DNA from: Osmia lignaria lignaria
Taxonomy: Eukaryota > Arthropoda > Insecta > Hymenoptera > Megachilidae
Assembly: GCF_051020975.1 (NCBI RefSeq)
Contig: NW_027478166.1
Coordinates: 14,075,501-14,139,500, forward strand
Direction: 5' to 3'
DNA length: 64,000 bases
Numbering within the stretch: the stretch's first letter is position 1; each line of letters begins with the position of its first letter. The notes beneath the pieces were generated by a model, which worked only from the letters and a program-made list of their open reading frames with translations, searched no databases and was not told the origin of the DNA. A program made the position numbers and the translations under genes. Below, piece after piece: positions 38,838 through 50,876 of this stretch.

Positions 38838-38899
38838 GGCCCCTTCCCTTGAGATAAATCTGCAAATATCTCGGAAACGAAGCGAGCTATGGCAAAATG
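38838..38899 (+). repeat. Internal direct repeat, second copy (monomer nt 198-259)
   Basis: Starts GGCCCCTTCCCTTGAG and ends GCGAGCTATGGCAAAATG. Relative to the first copy it has 12 extra bases between TCTGCA and GCGAGCT; that interval includes most of the second AAATATCTCG word. It also has four extra bases near the end. The resemblance is seen directly; that the monomer arose by duplication of an older, shorter segment is inference. Confidence 0.75.
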
Positions 38900-40047
38900 T
38901 TAAGATACCTTTTTTGTAGAGAATTAAGTTTCCTACTTCTTATGTTCTATGATATTTTTTGATCAGATGCGTAGTTCTCGAGATATATCAAGATATTTAA
39001 AAGTTGCGAAGCCGCACCAACATAATAGAGATACAGAAACACCGTGGCCCCTTTCTTTGAGACAGCTCTGCACTATTGCGAGCTGGAAATGCCACTTCCA
39101 GTTTAGCTGTGCAGAAGAAGAACAACAAGAAGAAGAAATATCCCGAAATATGTCCGTCAGGCCCCTTCCCTTGAGATAAATCTGCAAGTATCTCGGAAAC
39201 GAAGCGAGCTATGGCAAAATGTTAAGAGACCTTTTTTGTAGAGCATTAAGTTTCCTACTTTTTATGTTCTATGATATTTTTTGATCAGATGCGTAGTTCT
39301 CGAGATATATCAAGATATTTAAAAGTTCCGAAGCCGCACCAACATAATAGAGATACAGAAACACCGTGGCCCCTTTCTTTGAGATAACTCTGCACTATTG
39401 CGAGCTGCAAATGCCACTTGCAGCTTAGCTGTGCAGAAGAAGAACAACAAGAAGAAGAAATATCTCGAAATATGTATGTCAGGCCCCTTCCCTTGAGATA
39501 AATCTGCAAATATCTCGGAAACGAAGCGAGCTATGGCAAAATGTTAAGAGACCTTTTTTGTAGAGAATCATGTTTCCTACGATTTACGTTCTATGATATT
39601 TTTTGATCAGAAGCGTAGTTTTCGAGATATATCGGGATATTTAAAAGATCCGAAGCCGCACCAACATAATAGAGATACAGAAACACCGTGGCCCCTTTCT
39701 TTGAGATAACTCTGCACTATTGCGACCTGCAAATGCCACTTCCAGCTTAGCTGTGCAGAAGAAGAACAACAAGAAGAAGAAATATCCCGAAATATGTCCG
39801 TCAGGCCCCTTCCCTTGAGATAAATCTGCAAGTATCTCGGAAACGAAGCGAGCTATGGCAAAATGTTAAGAGACCTTTTTTGTAGAGAATTAAGTTTCCT
39901 ACTTTTTATGTTCTATGATATTTTTTGATCAGATGCGTAGTTCTCGAGATATATCAAGATATTTAAAAGTTCCGAAGCCGCACCAACATAATAGAGATAC
40001 AGAAACACCGTGGCCCCTTTCTTTGAGATAACTCTGCACTATTGCGA

Positions 40048-42301
40048 GCTGCAAATGCCACTTCCAGCTTAGCTGTGCAGAAGAAGAACAACAAGAAGAA
40101 GAAATATCTCGAAATATGTCCGTCAGGCCCCTTCCCTTGAGATAAACCTGCAAATATCTCGGAAACGAAGCGAGCTATGGCAAAATGTTAAGATACCTTT
40201 TTTGTAGAGAATTAGGTTTCCTACTTTTTATGTTCTATGATATTTTTTGATCAGATGCGTAGTTCTCGAGATATATCCAGATATTTAAAAGTTCCGAAGC
40301 GGCACCAACATAATAGAGATACAGAAACACCGTGGCCCCTTTCTTTGAGGTAACTCTGCACTATTGCGAGCTACAAATGCCACTTCCAGCTTAGCTGTGC
40401 AGAAGAAGAACAACAAGAAGAAGAAATATCTCAAAATATGTCCGTCAGGCCCCTTCCCTTGAGATAAAGCTGCAAATATCTCGGAAACGAAGCGAGCTAT
40501 GGCAAAATGTTAAGATACCTTTTTTGTAGAGAATTAAGTTTCCTACTTTTTATGTTGTATGATATTTTTTGATCAGATGCGTAGTTCTCGAGATACATCA
40601 AGATATTTAAAAGTTCCGAAGCTGCACCAACATAATAGAGGTACAGAAACACCGTGGCCTCTTTGTCTGAGATAACTCTGCACTATTGCGAGCTGCAAAT
40701 GCCACTTCCAGCTTAGCTGTGCAGAAGAAGAACAACAAGAAGAAGAAATATCTCGAAATATGTCCGTCAGGCACCTTCCCTTGAGATAAATCTGCAAATA
40801 TCTCGGAAACGAAGCGAGCTAAGGCAAAATGTTAAGAGACCTTTTTTGTAGAGAATTAAGTTTCCTACTTTCTATGTTGTATGATATTTTTTGATCAGAT
40901 GCGTAGTTCTCGAGATATATCAAGATATTTAAAAGTTGCGAAGCCGCACCAACATAATAGAAATACAGAAACACCGTGGCCCCTTTCTTTGAGATAACTA
41001 TGCACTATTGCGCGCTGCAAATGCCACTTCCAGCTTAGCTCTGCAGAAGAAGAACAACAAGAAGAAGAAATATCTCGAAATATGTCCGTCAGGCCCCTTC
41101 CCTTGAGATAAATCTGCAAATATCTCGGAAACGAAGCGAGCTATGGCAAAATGTTAAGATACCTTTTTTGTAGAGAATTAAGTTTCCTACTTCTTATGTT
41201 CTATGATATTTTTTGATCAGATGCGTAGTTCTCGAGATATATCAAGATATTTAAAAGTTGCGAAGCCGCACCAACATAATAGAGATACAGAAACACCGTG
41301 GCCCCTTTCTTTGAGATAACTCTGCACTATTGCGAGCTGCAAATGCCACTTCCAGCTTAGCTGTGCAGAAGAAGAACAACAAGAAGAAGAAATATCTCGA
41401 AATATGTCCGTCAGGCCCCTTCCCTTGAGATAAATCTGCAAATATCTCGGAAACGAAGCGAGCTAAGGCAAAATGTTAAGAGACCTTTTTTGTAGAGAAT
41501 TAAGTTTTCTACTTTTTATGTTGTATGATATTTTTTGATCAGATGCGTAGTTCTCGAGATATATCAAGATATTTAAAAGTTCCAAAGCCGCACCAACATA
41601 ATAGAGATACAGAAACACCGTGGCCCCTTTCTCTGAGATAACTCTGCACTATTGCGAGCTGCAAATGCCACTTCGAGCTTAGCTGTGCAGAAGAAGAACA
41701 ACAAGAAGAAGAAATATCTCGAAATATGTCCGTCAGACCCCTTCCCTTGAGATGAATCTGCAAATATCTCGGAAACGAAGCGAGCTATGGCAAAATGTTA
41801 AGAGACCTTTTTTGTAGAGAATTAAGTTTCCTACTTTTTATGTTCTATGATATTTTTTGAACAGATGCGTAGTTCTCGAGATATATCAAGATATTTAAAA
41901 GTTCCGAAGCCGCACCAACATAATAGAGATACAGAAACACCGTGGCCCCTTTCTTTGAGATAACTCTGCACTATTGCGAGCTGCAAATGCCACTTCCAGC
42001 TTAGCTGTGCAGAAGAAGAACAACAAGAAGAAGAAATATCTCGAAATATGTATGTCAGGCCCCTTCCCTTGAGATAAATCTGCAAATATCTCGGAAACGA
42101 ATCGAGCTATGGCAAAATGTTAAGAGACCTTTTTTGTAGAGAATTATGTTTCCTACAATTTACGTTCTATGATATTTTTTGATCAGAAGCGTAGTTTTCG
42201 AGATATATCGGGATATTTAAAAGATCCGAAGCCGCACCAACATAATAGAGATACAGAAACACCGTGGCCCCTTTCTTTGAGATAACTCTGCACTATTGCG
42301 A
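40048..42301. repeat. 7-monomer higher-order repeat, copy 1 (2254 bp)
   Basis: From mid-monomer: right half of 39929, B, C (AGATACATCAAG, TTTGTCTGAG), L-like A (AGAAATACAG), A/D (GAGCTAAGGC, AAGTTTTCTAC), F (TTCCAAAG, GAGATGAATC), J preceded by TTTTTTGAACAG, and the left half of P. The next 2254 bp repeat it. Its first about 930 bp also match 36927-37850 at an offset of 3220 bp. The border is set by the first G of GAGCTGC at 40048 and could lie up to about 70 bp further left. Confidence 0.88.
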
Positions 42302-44555
42302 GCTGCAAATGCCACTTCCAGCTTAGCTGTGCAGAAGAAGAACAACAAGAAGAAGAAATATCTCGAAATATGTCCGTCAGGCCCCTTCCCTTGAGATAAA
42401 CCTGCAAATATCTCGGAAACGAAGCGAGCTATGGCAAAATGTTAAGATACCTTTTTTGTAGAGAATTAGGTTTCCTACTTTTTATGTTCTATGATATTTT
42501 TTGATCAGATGCGTAGTTCTCGAGATATATCCAGATATTTAAAAGTTCCGAAGCGGCACCAACATAATAGAGATACAGAAACACCGTGGCCCCTTTCTTT
42601 GAGGTAACTCTGCACTATTGCGAGCTACAAATGCCACTTCCACCTTAGCTGTGCAGAAGAAGAACAACAAGAAGAAGAAATATCTCAAAATATGTCCGTC
42701 AGGCCCCTTCCCTTGAGATAAAGCTGCAAATATCTCGGAAACGAAGCGAGCTATGGCAAAATGTTAAGATACCTTTTTTGTAGAGAATTAAGTTTCCTAC
42801 TTTTTATGTTGTATGATATTTTTTGATCAGATGCGTAGTTCTCGAGATACATCAAGATATTTAAAAGTTCCGAAGCTGCACCAACATAATAGAGGTACAG
42901 AAACACCGTGGCCTCTTTGTCTGAGATAACTCTGCACTATTGCGAGCTGCAAATGCCACTTCCAGCTTAGCTGTGCAGAAGAAGAACAACAAGAAGAAGA
43001 AATATCTCGAAATATGTCCGTCAGGCACCTTCCCTTGAGATAAATCTGCAAATATCTCGGAAACGAAGCGAGCTAAGGCAAAATGTTAAGAGACCTTTTT
43101 TGTAGAGAATTAAGTTTCCTACTTTCTATGTTGTATGATATTTTTTGATCAGATGCGTAGTTCTCGAGATATATCAAGATATTTAAAAGTTGCGAAGCCG
43201 CACCAACATAATAGAAATACAGAAACACCGTGGCCCCTTTCTTTGAGATAACTATGCACTATTGCGCGCTGCAAATGCCACTTCCAGCTTAGCTCTGCAG
43301 AAGAAGAACAACAAGAAGAAGAAATATCTCGAAATATGTCCGTCAGGCCCCTTCCCTTGAGATAAATCTGCAAATATCTCGGAAACGAAGCGAGCTATGG
43401 CAAAATGTTAAGATACCTTTTTTGTAGAGAATTAAGTTTCCTACTTCTTATGTTCTATGATATTTTTTGATCAGATGCGTAGTTCTCGAGATATATCAAG
43501 ATATTTAAAAGTTGCGAAGCCGCACCAACATAATAGAGATACAGAAACACCGTGGCCCCTTTCTTTGAGATAACTCTGCACTATTGCGAGCTGCAAATGC
43601 CACTTCCAGCTTAGCTGTGCAGAAGAAGAACAACAAGAAGAAGAAATATCTCGAAATATGTCCGTCAGGCCCCTTCCCTTGAGATAAATCTGCAAATATC
43701 TCGGAAACGAAGCGAGCTAAGGCAAAATGTTAAGAGACCTTTTTTGTAGAGAATTAAGTTTTCTACTTTTTATGTTGTATGATATTTTTTGATCAGATGC
43801 GTAGTTCTCGAGATATATCAAGATATTTAAAAGTTCCAAAGCCGCACCAACATAATAGAGATACAGAAACACCGTGGCCCCTTTCTCTGAGATAACTCTG
43901 CACTATTGCGAGCTGCAAATGCCACTTCGAGCTTAGCTGTGCAGAAGAAGAACAACAAGAAGAAGAAATATCTCGAAATATGTCCGTCAGACCCCTTCCC
44001 TTGAGATGAATCTGCAAATATCTCGGAAACGAAGCGAGCTATGGCAAAATGTTAAGAGACCTTTTTTGTAGAGAATTAAGTTTCCTACTTTTTATGTTCT
44101 ATGATATTTTTTGAACAGATGCGTAGTTCTCGAGATATATCAAGATATTTAAAAGTTCCGAAGCCGCACCAACATAATAGAGATACAGAAACACCGTGGC
44201 CCCTTTCTTTGAGATAACTCTGCACTATTGCGAGCTGCAAATGCCACTTCCAGCTTAGCTGTGCAGAAGAAGAACAACAAGAAGAAGAAATATCTCGAAA
44301 TATGTATGTCAGGCCCCTTCCCTTGAGATAAATCTGCAAATATCTCGGAAACGAATCGAGCTATGGCAAAATGTTAAGAGACCTTTTTTGTAGAGAATTA
44401 TGTTTCCTACAATTTACGTTCTATGATATTTTTTGATCAGAAGCGTAGTTTTCGAGATATATCGGGATATTTAAAAGATCCGAAGCCGCACCAACATAAT
44501 AGAGATACAGAAACACCGTGGCCCCTTTCTTTGAGATAACTCTGCACTATTGCGA
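42302..44555. repeat. 7-monomer higher-order repeat, copy 2 (2254 bp)
   Basis: Repeats copy 1 with all its rare words (GATAAACCTGC, AGATACATC, AGAAATACAG, AAGTTTTCTAC, GAGATGAATC, TTTTGAACAG, CGAATCGAGC). The one difference I noticed is CTTCCACCTTAG near 42640 against CTTCCAGCTTAG near 40386. Monomer 42183 is the junction: left part P as at 44437, right part as at 39929, switching between about 42233 and 42302. Confidence 0.88.
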
Positions 44556-45724
44556 CCTGCAAATGCCACTTCCAGCTTAGCTGTGCAGAAGAAGAACAAC
44601 AAGAAGAAGAAATATCTCGAAATATGTCCGTCAGGCCCCTTCCCTTGAGATAAATCTGCAAATATCTCGGAAACGAAGCGAGCTATGGCAAAATGTTAAG
44701 ATACCTTTTTTGTAGAGAATTAAGTTTCCCACTTTTTGTGTTCTATGATATTTTTTGATCAGATGCGTAGTTCTCGAGATATATCCAGATATTTAAAAGT
44801 TCCGAAGCGGCACCAACATAATAGAGATACAGAAACACCGTGGCCCCTTTCTTTGAGGTAACTCTGCACTATTGCGAGCTGCAAATGCCACTTCCAGCTT
44901 AGCTGTGCAGAAGAAGAACAACAAGAAGAAGAAATATCTTAAAATATGTCCGTCAGGCCCCTTCCCTTGAGATAAAGCTGCAAATATCTCGGAAACGAAG
45001 CGAGCTATGGCAAAATGTTAAGATACGTTTTTTGTAGAGAATTAAGTTTCCTACTATTTATGTTGTATGATATTTTTTGATCAGATGCGTAGTTCTCGAT
45101 ATATATCAAGATATTTAAAAGTTCCGAAGCTGCACCAACATAATAGAGGTACAGAAACACCGTGGCCTCTTTCTCTGAGATAACTCTGCACTATTGCGAG
45201 CTGCAAATGCCACTTCCAGCTTAGCTGTGCAGAAGAAGAACAACAAGAAGAAGAAATATCTCGAAATATGTCCGTCAGACCCCTTCCCTTGAGATAAATC
45301 TGCAAATATCTCGGAAACGAAGCGAGCTATGGCAAAATGTTAAGAGACCTTTTTTGTAGAGAATTATGTTTCCTATAATTTATGTTCTATGATATTTTTT
45401 AATCAGAAGCGTTGTTTTCGAGATATATCGAGATATTTAAAAGTTCCGAAGCCGCACCAACATAATAGAGATACAGAAACACCGTGGCCCCTTTCTTTGA
45501 GATAACTCTGCGCTATTGCGAGCTGCAAATGCCACTTCCAGCTTAGCTGTGCAGAAGAAGAACAACAAGAAGAAGAAATATCTCGAAATATGTCCGTCAG
45601 GCCCCTTCCCTTGAGATAAATCTGCAAATACCTCGGAAACGAAGCGAGCTATGGCAAAATGTTAAGAGACCTTTTTTGTAGAGAATTAAGTTTCCTACTT
45701 TTTATGTTCTATGATATTTTTTGA
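43793..45724. repeat. 6-monomer block F-J-P-B-C-D, copy 1 (1932 bp)
   Basis: F (TTCCAAAG, GAGATGAATC), J (TTTTGAACAG on its left), P, B (CTTAAAATATG, GATACGTTTTTTG), C (CTCGATATATATC), D with GAAGCGTTGTTTTCG and AATACCTCGG. It overlaps the end of the second 7-mer. The same six monomers recur at 47013 and 48945. Local differences from those copies include CGAATCGAGC in the J flank, CACTTTTTGTGTTC after P, TCTGCGCTATTG and TTTTTTAATCAG. Confidence 0.85.
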
Positions 45725-47012
45725 TCAGATGGGTAGTTCTCGAGATATATCAAGATATTTAAAAGTTCCGAAGCCGCACCAACATAATAGAGATACAGAA
45801 ACACCGTGGCCCCTTTCTTTGAGATAACTCTGCACTATTGCGACCTGCAAATGCCACTTCCAGCTTAGCTGTGCAGAAGAAGAACAACAAGAAGAAGAAA
45901 TATCTCGAAATATGTCCGTCAGGCACCTTCCCTTGAGATAAATCTGCAAATATCTCGGAAACGAAGCGAGCTAAGGCAAAATGTTAAGAGACCTTTTTTG
46001 TAGAGAATTAAGTTTCCTACTTTTTATGTTGTATGATATTTTTTGATCAGATGCGTAGTTCTCGAGATATATCAAGATATTTAAAAGTTCCAAAGCCGCA
46101 CCAACATAATAGAGATACAGAAACACCGTGGCCCCTTTCTCTGAGATAACTCTGCACTATTGCGAGCTGCAAATGCCACTTCGAGCTTAGCTGTGCAGAA
46201 GAAGAACAACAAGAAGAAGAAATATCTCGAAATATGTCCGTCAGACCCCTTCCCTTGAGATATATCTGCAAATATCTCGGAAACGAAGCGAGCTATGGCA
46301 AAATGTTAAGAGACCTTTTTTGTAGAGAATTAAGTTTCCTACTTTTTATGTTGTATGATATTTTTTGATCAGATGCGTAGTTCTCGAGATATATCAAGAT
46401 ATTTAAACGTTCCGAAGCCGCACCAACATAATAGAGATACAGAAACACCGTGGCCCCTTTCTTTGAGATAACTCTGCACTATTGCGAGCTGCAAATGCCA
46501 CTTCCAGCTTAGCTGTGCAGAAGAAGAACAACAAGAAGAAGAAATATCTCGAAATATGTATGTCAGGCCCCTTCCCTTGAGATAAATCTGCAAATATCTC
46601 GGAAACGAAGCGAGCTATGGCAAAATGTTAAGAGACCTTTTTTGTAGAGAATTATGTTTCCTACAATTTACGTTCTATGATATTTTTTGATCAGAAGCGT
46701 AGTTCTCGAGATATACCAAGATATTTAAAAGTTCCGAAGCTGCACCAACATAATAGAGGTACAGAAACACCGTGGCCTCTTTCTCTGAGATAACTCTGCA
46801 CTATTGCGAGCTGCAAATGCCACTTCCAGCTTAGCTGTGCAGAAGAAGAACAACAAGAAGAAGAAATATCTCGAAATATGTCCGTCAGACCCCTTCCCTT
46901 GAGATAAATCTGCAAATATCTCGGAAACGAAGCGAGCTAAGGCAAAATGTTAAGAGACCTTTTTTGTAGAGAATGAAGTTTCCTACTTTTTATGTTGTAT
47001 GATATTTTTTGA
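45725..47012. repeat. Four monomers K, F, J, C between 6-mer blocks
   Basis: K at 45725 has GATGGGTAGTTC; F at 46047 has GATATATCTGC; J at 46369 has ATTTAAACGTTCC; C at 46691 has ATATACCAAG and GAGAATGAAG. The F-J-C order recurs at 51843-52808, 5796 bp (18 monomers) downstream. These four monomers separate copy 1 of the 6-monomer block from copies 2 and 3. Confidence 0.75.
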
Positions 47013-48944
47013 TCAGATGCGTAGTTCTCGAGATATATCAAGATATTTAAAAGTTCCAAAGCCGCACCAACATAATAGAGATACAGAAACACCGTGGCCC
47101 CTTTCTCTGAGATAACTCTGCACTATTGCGAGCTGCAAATGCCACTTCGAGCTTAGCTGTGCAGAAGAAGAACAACAAGAAGAAGAAATATCTCGAAATA
47201 TGTCCGTCAGACCCCTTCCCTTGAGATGAATCTGCAAATATCTCGGAAACGAAGCGAGCTATGGCAAAATGTTAAGAGACCTTTTTTGTAGAGAATTAAG
47301 TTTCCTACTTTTTATCTTCTATGATATTTTTTGAACAGATGCGTAGTTCTCGAGATATATCAAGATATTTAAAAGTTCCGAAGCCGCACCAACATAATAG
47401 AGATACAGAAACACCGTGGCCCCTTTCTTTGAGATAACTCTGCACTATTGCGAGCTGCAAATGCCACTTCCGGCTTAGCTGTGCAGAAGAAGAACAACAA
47501 GAAGAAGAAATATCTCGAAATATGTATGTCAGGCCCCTTCCCTTGAGATAAATCTGCAAATATCTCGGAAACGAAGCGAGCTATGGCAAAATGTTAAGAG
47601 ACCTTTTTTGTAGAGAATTATGTTTCCTACAATTTACGTTCTATGATATTTTTTGATCAGAAGCGTAGTTTTCGAGATATATCGGGATATTTAAAAGATC
47701 CGAAGCCGCACCAACATAATAGAGATACAGAAACACCGTGGCCCCTTTCTTTGAGATAACTCTGCACTATTGCGACCTGCAAATGCCACTTCCAGCTTAG
47801 CTGTGCAGAAGAAGAACAACAAGAAGAAGAAATATCTCGAAATATGTCCGTCAGGCCCCTTCCCTTGAGATAAATCTGCAAATATCTCGGAAACGAAGCG
47901 AGCTATGGCAAAATGTTAAGATACCTTTTTTGTAGAGAATTAAGATTCCCACTTTTTATGTTCTATGATATTTTTTGATCAGATGCGTAGTTCTCGAGAT
48001 ATATCCAGATATTTAAAAGTTCCGAAGCGGCACCAACATAATAGAGATACAGAAACACCGTGGCCCCTTTCTTTGAGGTAACTCTGCACTATTGCGAGCT
48101 GCAAATGCCACTTCCAGCTTAGCTGTGCAGAAGAAGAACAACAAGAAGAAGAAATATCTTAAAATATGTCCGTCAGGCCCCTTCCCTTGAGATAAAGCTG
48201 CAAATATCTCGGAAACGAAGCGAGCTATGGCAAAATGTTAAGATACGTTTTTTGTAGAGAATTAAGTTTCCTACTATTTATGTTGTATGATATTTTTTGA
48301 TCAGATGCGTAGTTCTCGATATATATCAAGATATTTAAAAGTTCCGAAGCTGCACCAACATAATAGAGGTACAGAAACACCGTGGCCTCTTTCTCAGAGA
48401 TAACTCTGCACTATTGCGAGCTGCAAATGCCACTTCCAGCTTAGCTGTGCAGAAGAAGAACAACAAGAAGAAGAAATATCTCGAAATATGCCCGTCAGAC
48501 CCCTTCCCTTGAGATAAATCTGCAAATATCTCGGAATCGAAGCGAGCTATGGCAAAATGTTAAGAGACCTTTTTTGTAGAGAATTATGTTTCCTATAATT
48601 TATGTTCTATGATATTTTTTGATCAGAAGCGTTGTTTTCGAGATATATCGAGATATTTAAAAGTTCCGAAGCCGCACCAACATAATAGAGATACAGAAAC
48701 ACCGTGGCCCCTTTCTTTGAGATAACTCTGCACTATTGCGAGCTGCAAATGCCACTTCCAGCTTAGCTGTGCAGAAGAAGAACAACAAGAAGAAGAAATA
48801 TCTCGAAATATGTCCGTCAGGCCCCTTCCCTTGAGATAAATCTGCAAATACCTCGGAAACGAAGCGAGCTATGGCAAAATGTTAAGAGACCTTTTTTGTA
48901 GAGAATTAAGTTTCCTACTTTTTATGTTCTATGATATTTTTTGA
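47013..48944. repeat. 6-monomer block F-J-P-B-C-D, copy 2 (1932 bp)
   Basis: Same order as 43793-45724 at an offset of 3220 bp, and the same as the next 1932 bp. Words shared only with copy 3 include TTTTTATCTTCTATG, CTTCCGGCTTAG, TAAGATTCCCAC, TTTCTCAGAGAT, TATGCCCGTC and CGGAATCGAAG. The C monomer (48301) acquires a new in-frame stop on the minus strand through CTCAGAG. Confidence 0.9.
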
Positions 48945-50876
48945 TCAGATGCGTAGTTCTCGAGATATATCAAGATATTTAAAAGTTCCAAAGCCGCACC
49001 AACATAATAGAGATACAGAAACACCGTGGCCCCTTTCTCTGAGATAACTCTGCACTATTGCGAGCTGCAAATGCCACTTCGAGCTTAGCTGTGCAGAAGA
49101 AGAACAACAAGAAGAAGAAATATCTCGAAATATGTCCGTCAGACCCCTTCCCTTGAGATGAATCTGCAAATATCTCGGAAACGAAGCGAGCTATGGCAAA
49201 ATGTTAAGAGACCTTTTTTGTAGAGAATTAAGTTTCCTACTTTTTATCTTCTATGATATTTTTTGAACAGATGCGTAGTTCTCGAGATATATCAAGATAT
49301 TTAAAAGTTCCGAAGCCGCACCAACATAATAGAGATACAGAAACACCGTGGCCCCTTTCTTTGAGATAACTCTGCACTATTGCGAGCTGCAAATGCCACT
49401 TCCGGCTTAGCTGTGCAGAAGAAGAACAACAAGAAGAAGAAATATCTCGAAATATGTATGTCAGGCCCCTTCCCTTGAGATAAATCTGCAAATATCTCGG
49501 AAACGAAGCGAGCTATGGCAAAATGTTAAGAGACCTTTTTTGTAGAGAATTATGTTTCCTACAATTTACGTTCTATGATATTTTTTGATCAGAAGCGTAG
49601 TTTTCGAGATATATCGGGATATTTAAAAGATCCGAAGCCGCACCAACATAATAGAGATACAGAAACACCGTGGCCCCTTTCTTTGAGATAACTCTGCACT
49701 ATTGCGACCTGCAAATGCCACTTCCAGCTTAGCTGTGCAGAAGAAGAACAACAAGAAGAAGAAATATCTCGAAATATGTCCGTCAGGCCCCTTCCCTTGA
49801 GATAAATCTGCAAATATCTCGGAAACGAAGCGAGCTATGGCAAAATGTTAAGATACCTTTTTTGTAGAGAATTAAGATTCCCACTTTTTATGTTCTATGA
49901 TATTTTTTGATCAGATGCGTAGTTCTCGAGATATATCCAGATATTTAAAAGTTCCGAAGCGGCACCAACATAATAGAGATACAGAAACACCGTGGCCCCT
50001 TTCTTTGAGGTAACTCTGCACTATTGCGAGCTGCAAATGCCACTTCCAGCTTAGCTGTGCAGAAGAAGAACAACAAGAAGAAGAAATATCTTAAAATATG
50101 TCCGTCAGGCCCCTTCCCTTGAGATAAAGCTGCAAATATCTCGGAAACGAAGCGAGCTATGGCAAAATGTTAAGATACGTTTTTTGTAGAGAATTAAGTT
50201 TCCTACTATTTATGTTGTATGATATTTTTTGATCAGATGCGTAGTTCTCGATATATATCAAGATATTTAAAAGTTCCGAAGCTGCACCAACATAATAGAG
50301 GTACAGAAACACCGTGGCCTCTTTCTCAGAGATAACTCTGCACTATTGCGAGCTGCAAATGCCACTTCCAGCTTAGCTGTGCAGAAGAAGAACAACAAGA
50401 AGAAGAAATATCTCGAAATATGCCCGTCAGACCCCTTCCCTTGAGATAAATCTGCAAATATCTCGGAATCGAAGCGAGCTATGGCAAAATGTTAAGAGAC
50501 CTTTTTTGTAGAGAATTATGTTTCCTATAATTTATGTTCTATGATATTTTTTGATCAGAAGCGTTGTTTTCGAGATATATCGAGATATTTAAAAGTTCCG
50601 AAGCCGCACCAACATAATAGAGATACAGAAACACCGTGGCCCCTTTCTTTGAGATAACTCTGCACTATTGCGAGCTGCAAATGCCACTTCCAGCTTAGCT
50701 GTGCAGAAGAAGAACAACAAGAAGAAGAAATATCTCGAAATATGTCCGTCAGGCCCCTTCCCTTGAGATAAATCTGCAAATACCTCGGAAACGAAGCGAG
50801 CTATGGCAAAATGTTAAGAGACCTTTTTTGTAGAGAATTAAGTTTCCTACTTTTTATGTTCTATGATATTTTTTGA
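48945..50876. repeat. 6-monomer block F-J-P-B-C-D, copy 3 (1932 bp)
   Basis: I see no difference from copy 2 by eye, including all six rare words listed there. Copies 2 and 3 are therefore a recent tandem duplication, whereas copy 1 is older. Confidence 0.9.

Larger units (their letters stand above)
38641..38962. repeat. Reference satellite monomer (class D, near consensus)
   Basis: This monomer carries the commonest base at most variable sites and serves as a guide to the unit. From its start: a BclI-type TGATCA straddles the monomer border; nt 14-21 is the palindrome TCTCGAGA (contains CTCGAG); nt 27-36 is CAAGATATTT; nt 84-129 and nt 198-259 are two related segments (internal duplication); nt 151-176 is a GAA/CAA purine-rich tract; nt 174-183 and nt 224-233 are both AAATATCTCG; T-runs lie at nt 270-275, 297-301 and 315-320. 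No promoter, Pol III box or splice pattern stands out. The start point is arbitrary because the array has no natural boundary. Confidence 0.9.
37675..40047. repeat. L, K/M, N, D, N, J, P/N and a J- or D-like left half
   Basis: 37675-38640 is the second copy of the L-K/M-N trimer at 31235 (shared GAGCTGTGGC and GAGACAGCTC), with a new variant AGAAATACAG. D at 38641 is the near-consensus monomer. N-J-P/N at 38963-39928 matches 33489-34454 at an offset of 5474 bp. Monomer 39929 is a hybrid: its left part looks J- or D-like and its right part has GATAAACCTGC and ATTAGGTTTCC from the P monomer at 36709. Confidence 0.8.

Noticed and set aside
38903..38927. A third copy of the internal direct repeat at GAGACCTTTTTTGTAGAG
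   Set aside because: It looks faintly like GGCCCCTTTCTTTGAG, but the match needs a gap and is mostly T-run, and the spacing does not fit the other two copies.
38910..38960. Helically phased A/T tracts causing DNA bending
   Set aside because: The T-runs at nt 270-275, 297-301 and 315-320 are spaced about 27 and 18 bp, not multiples of the helical repeat.
38641..38962. 322 bp as a dimer of two about 161-bp nucleosome-sized halves
   Set aside because: The halves do not resemble each other at a lag of 161 bp; the internal similarity is at 114-126 bp. A link to nucleosome phasing cannot be shown from sequence.
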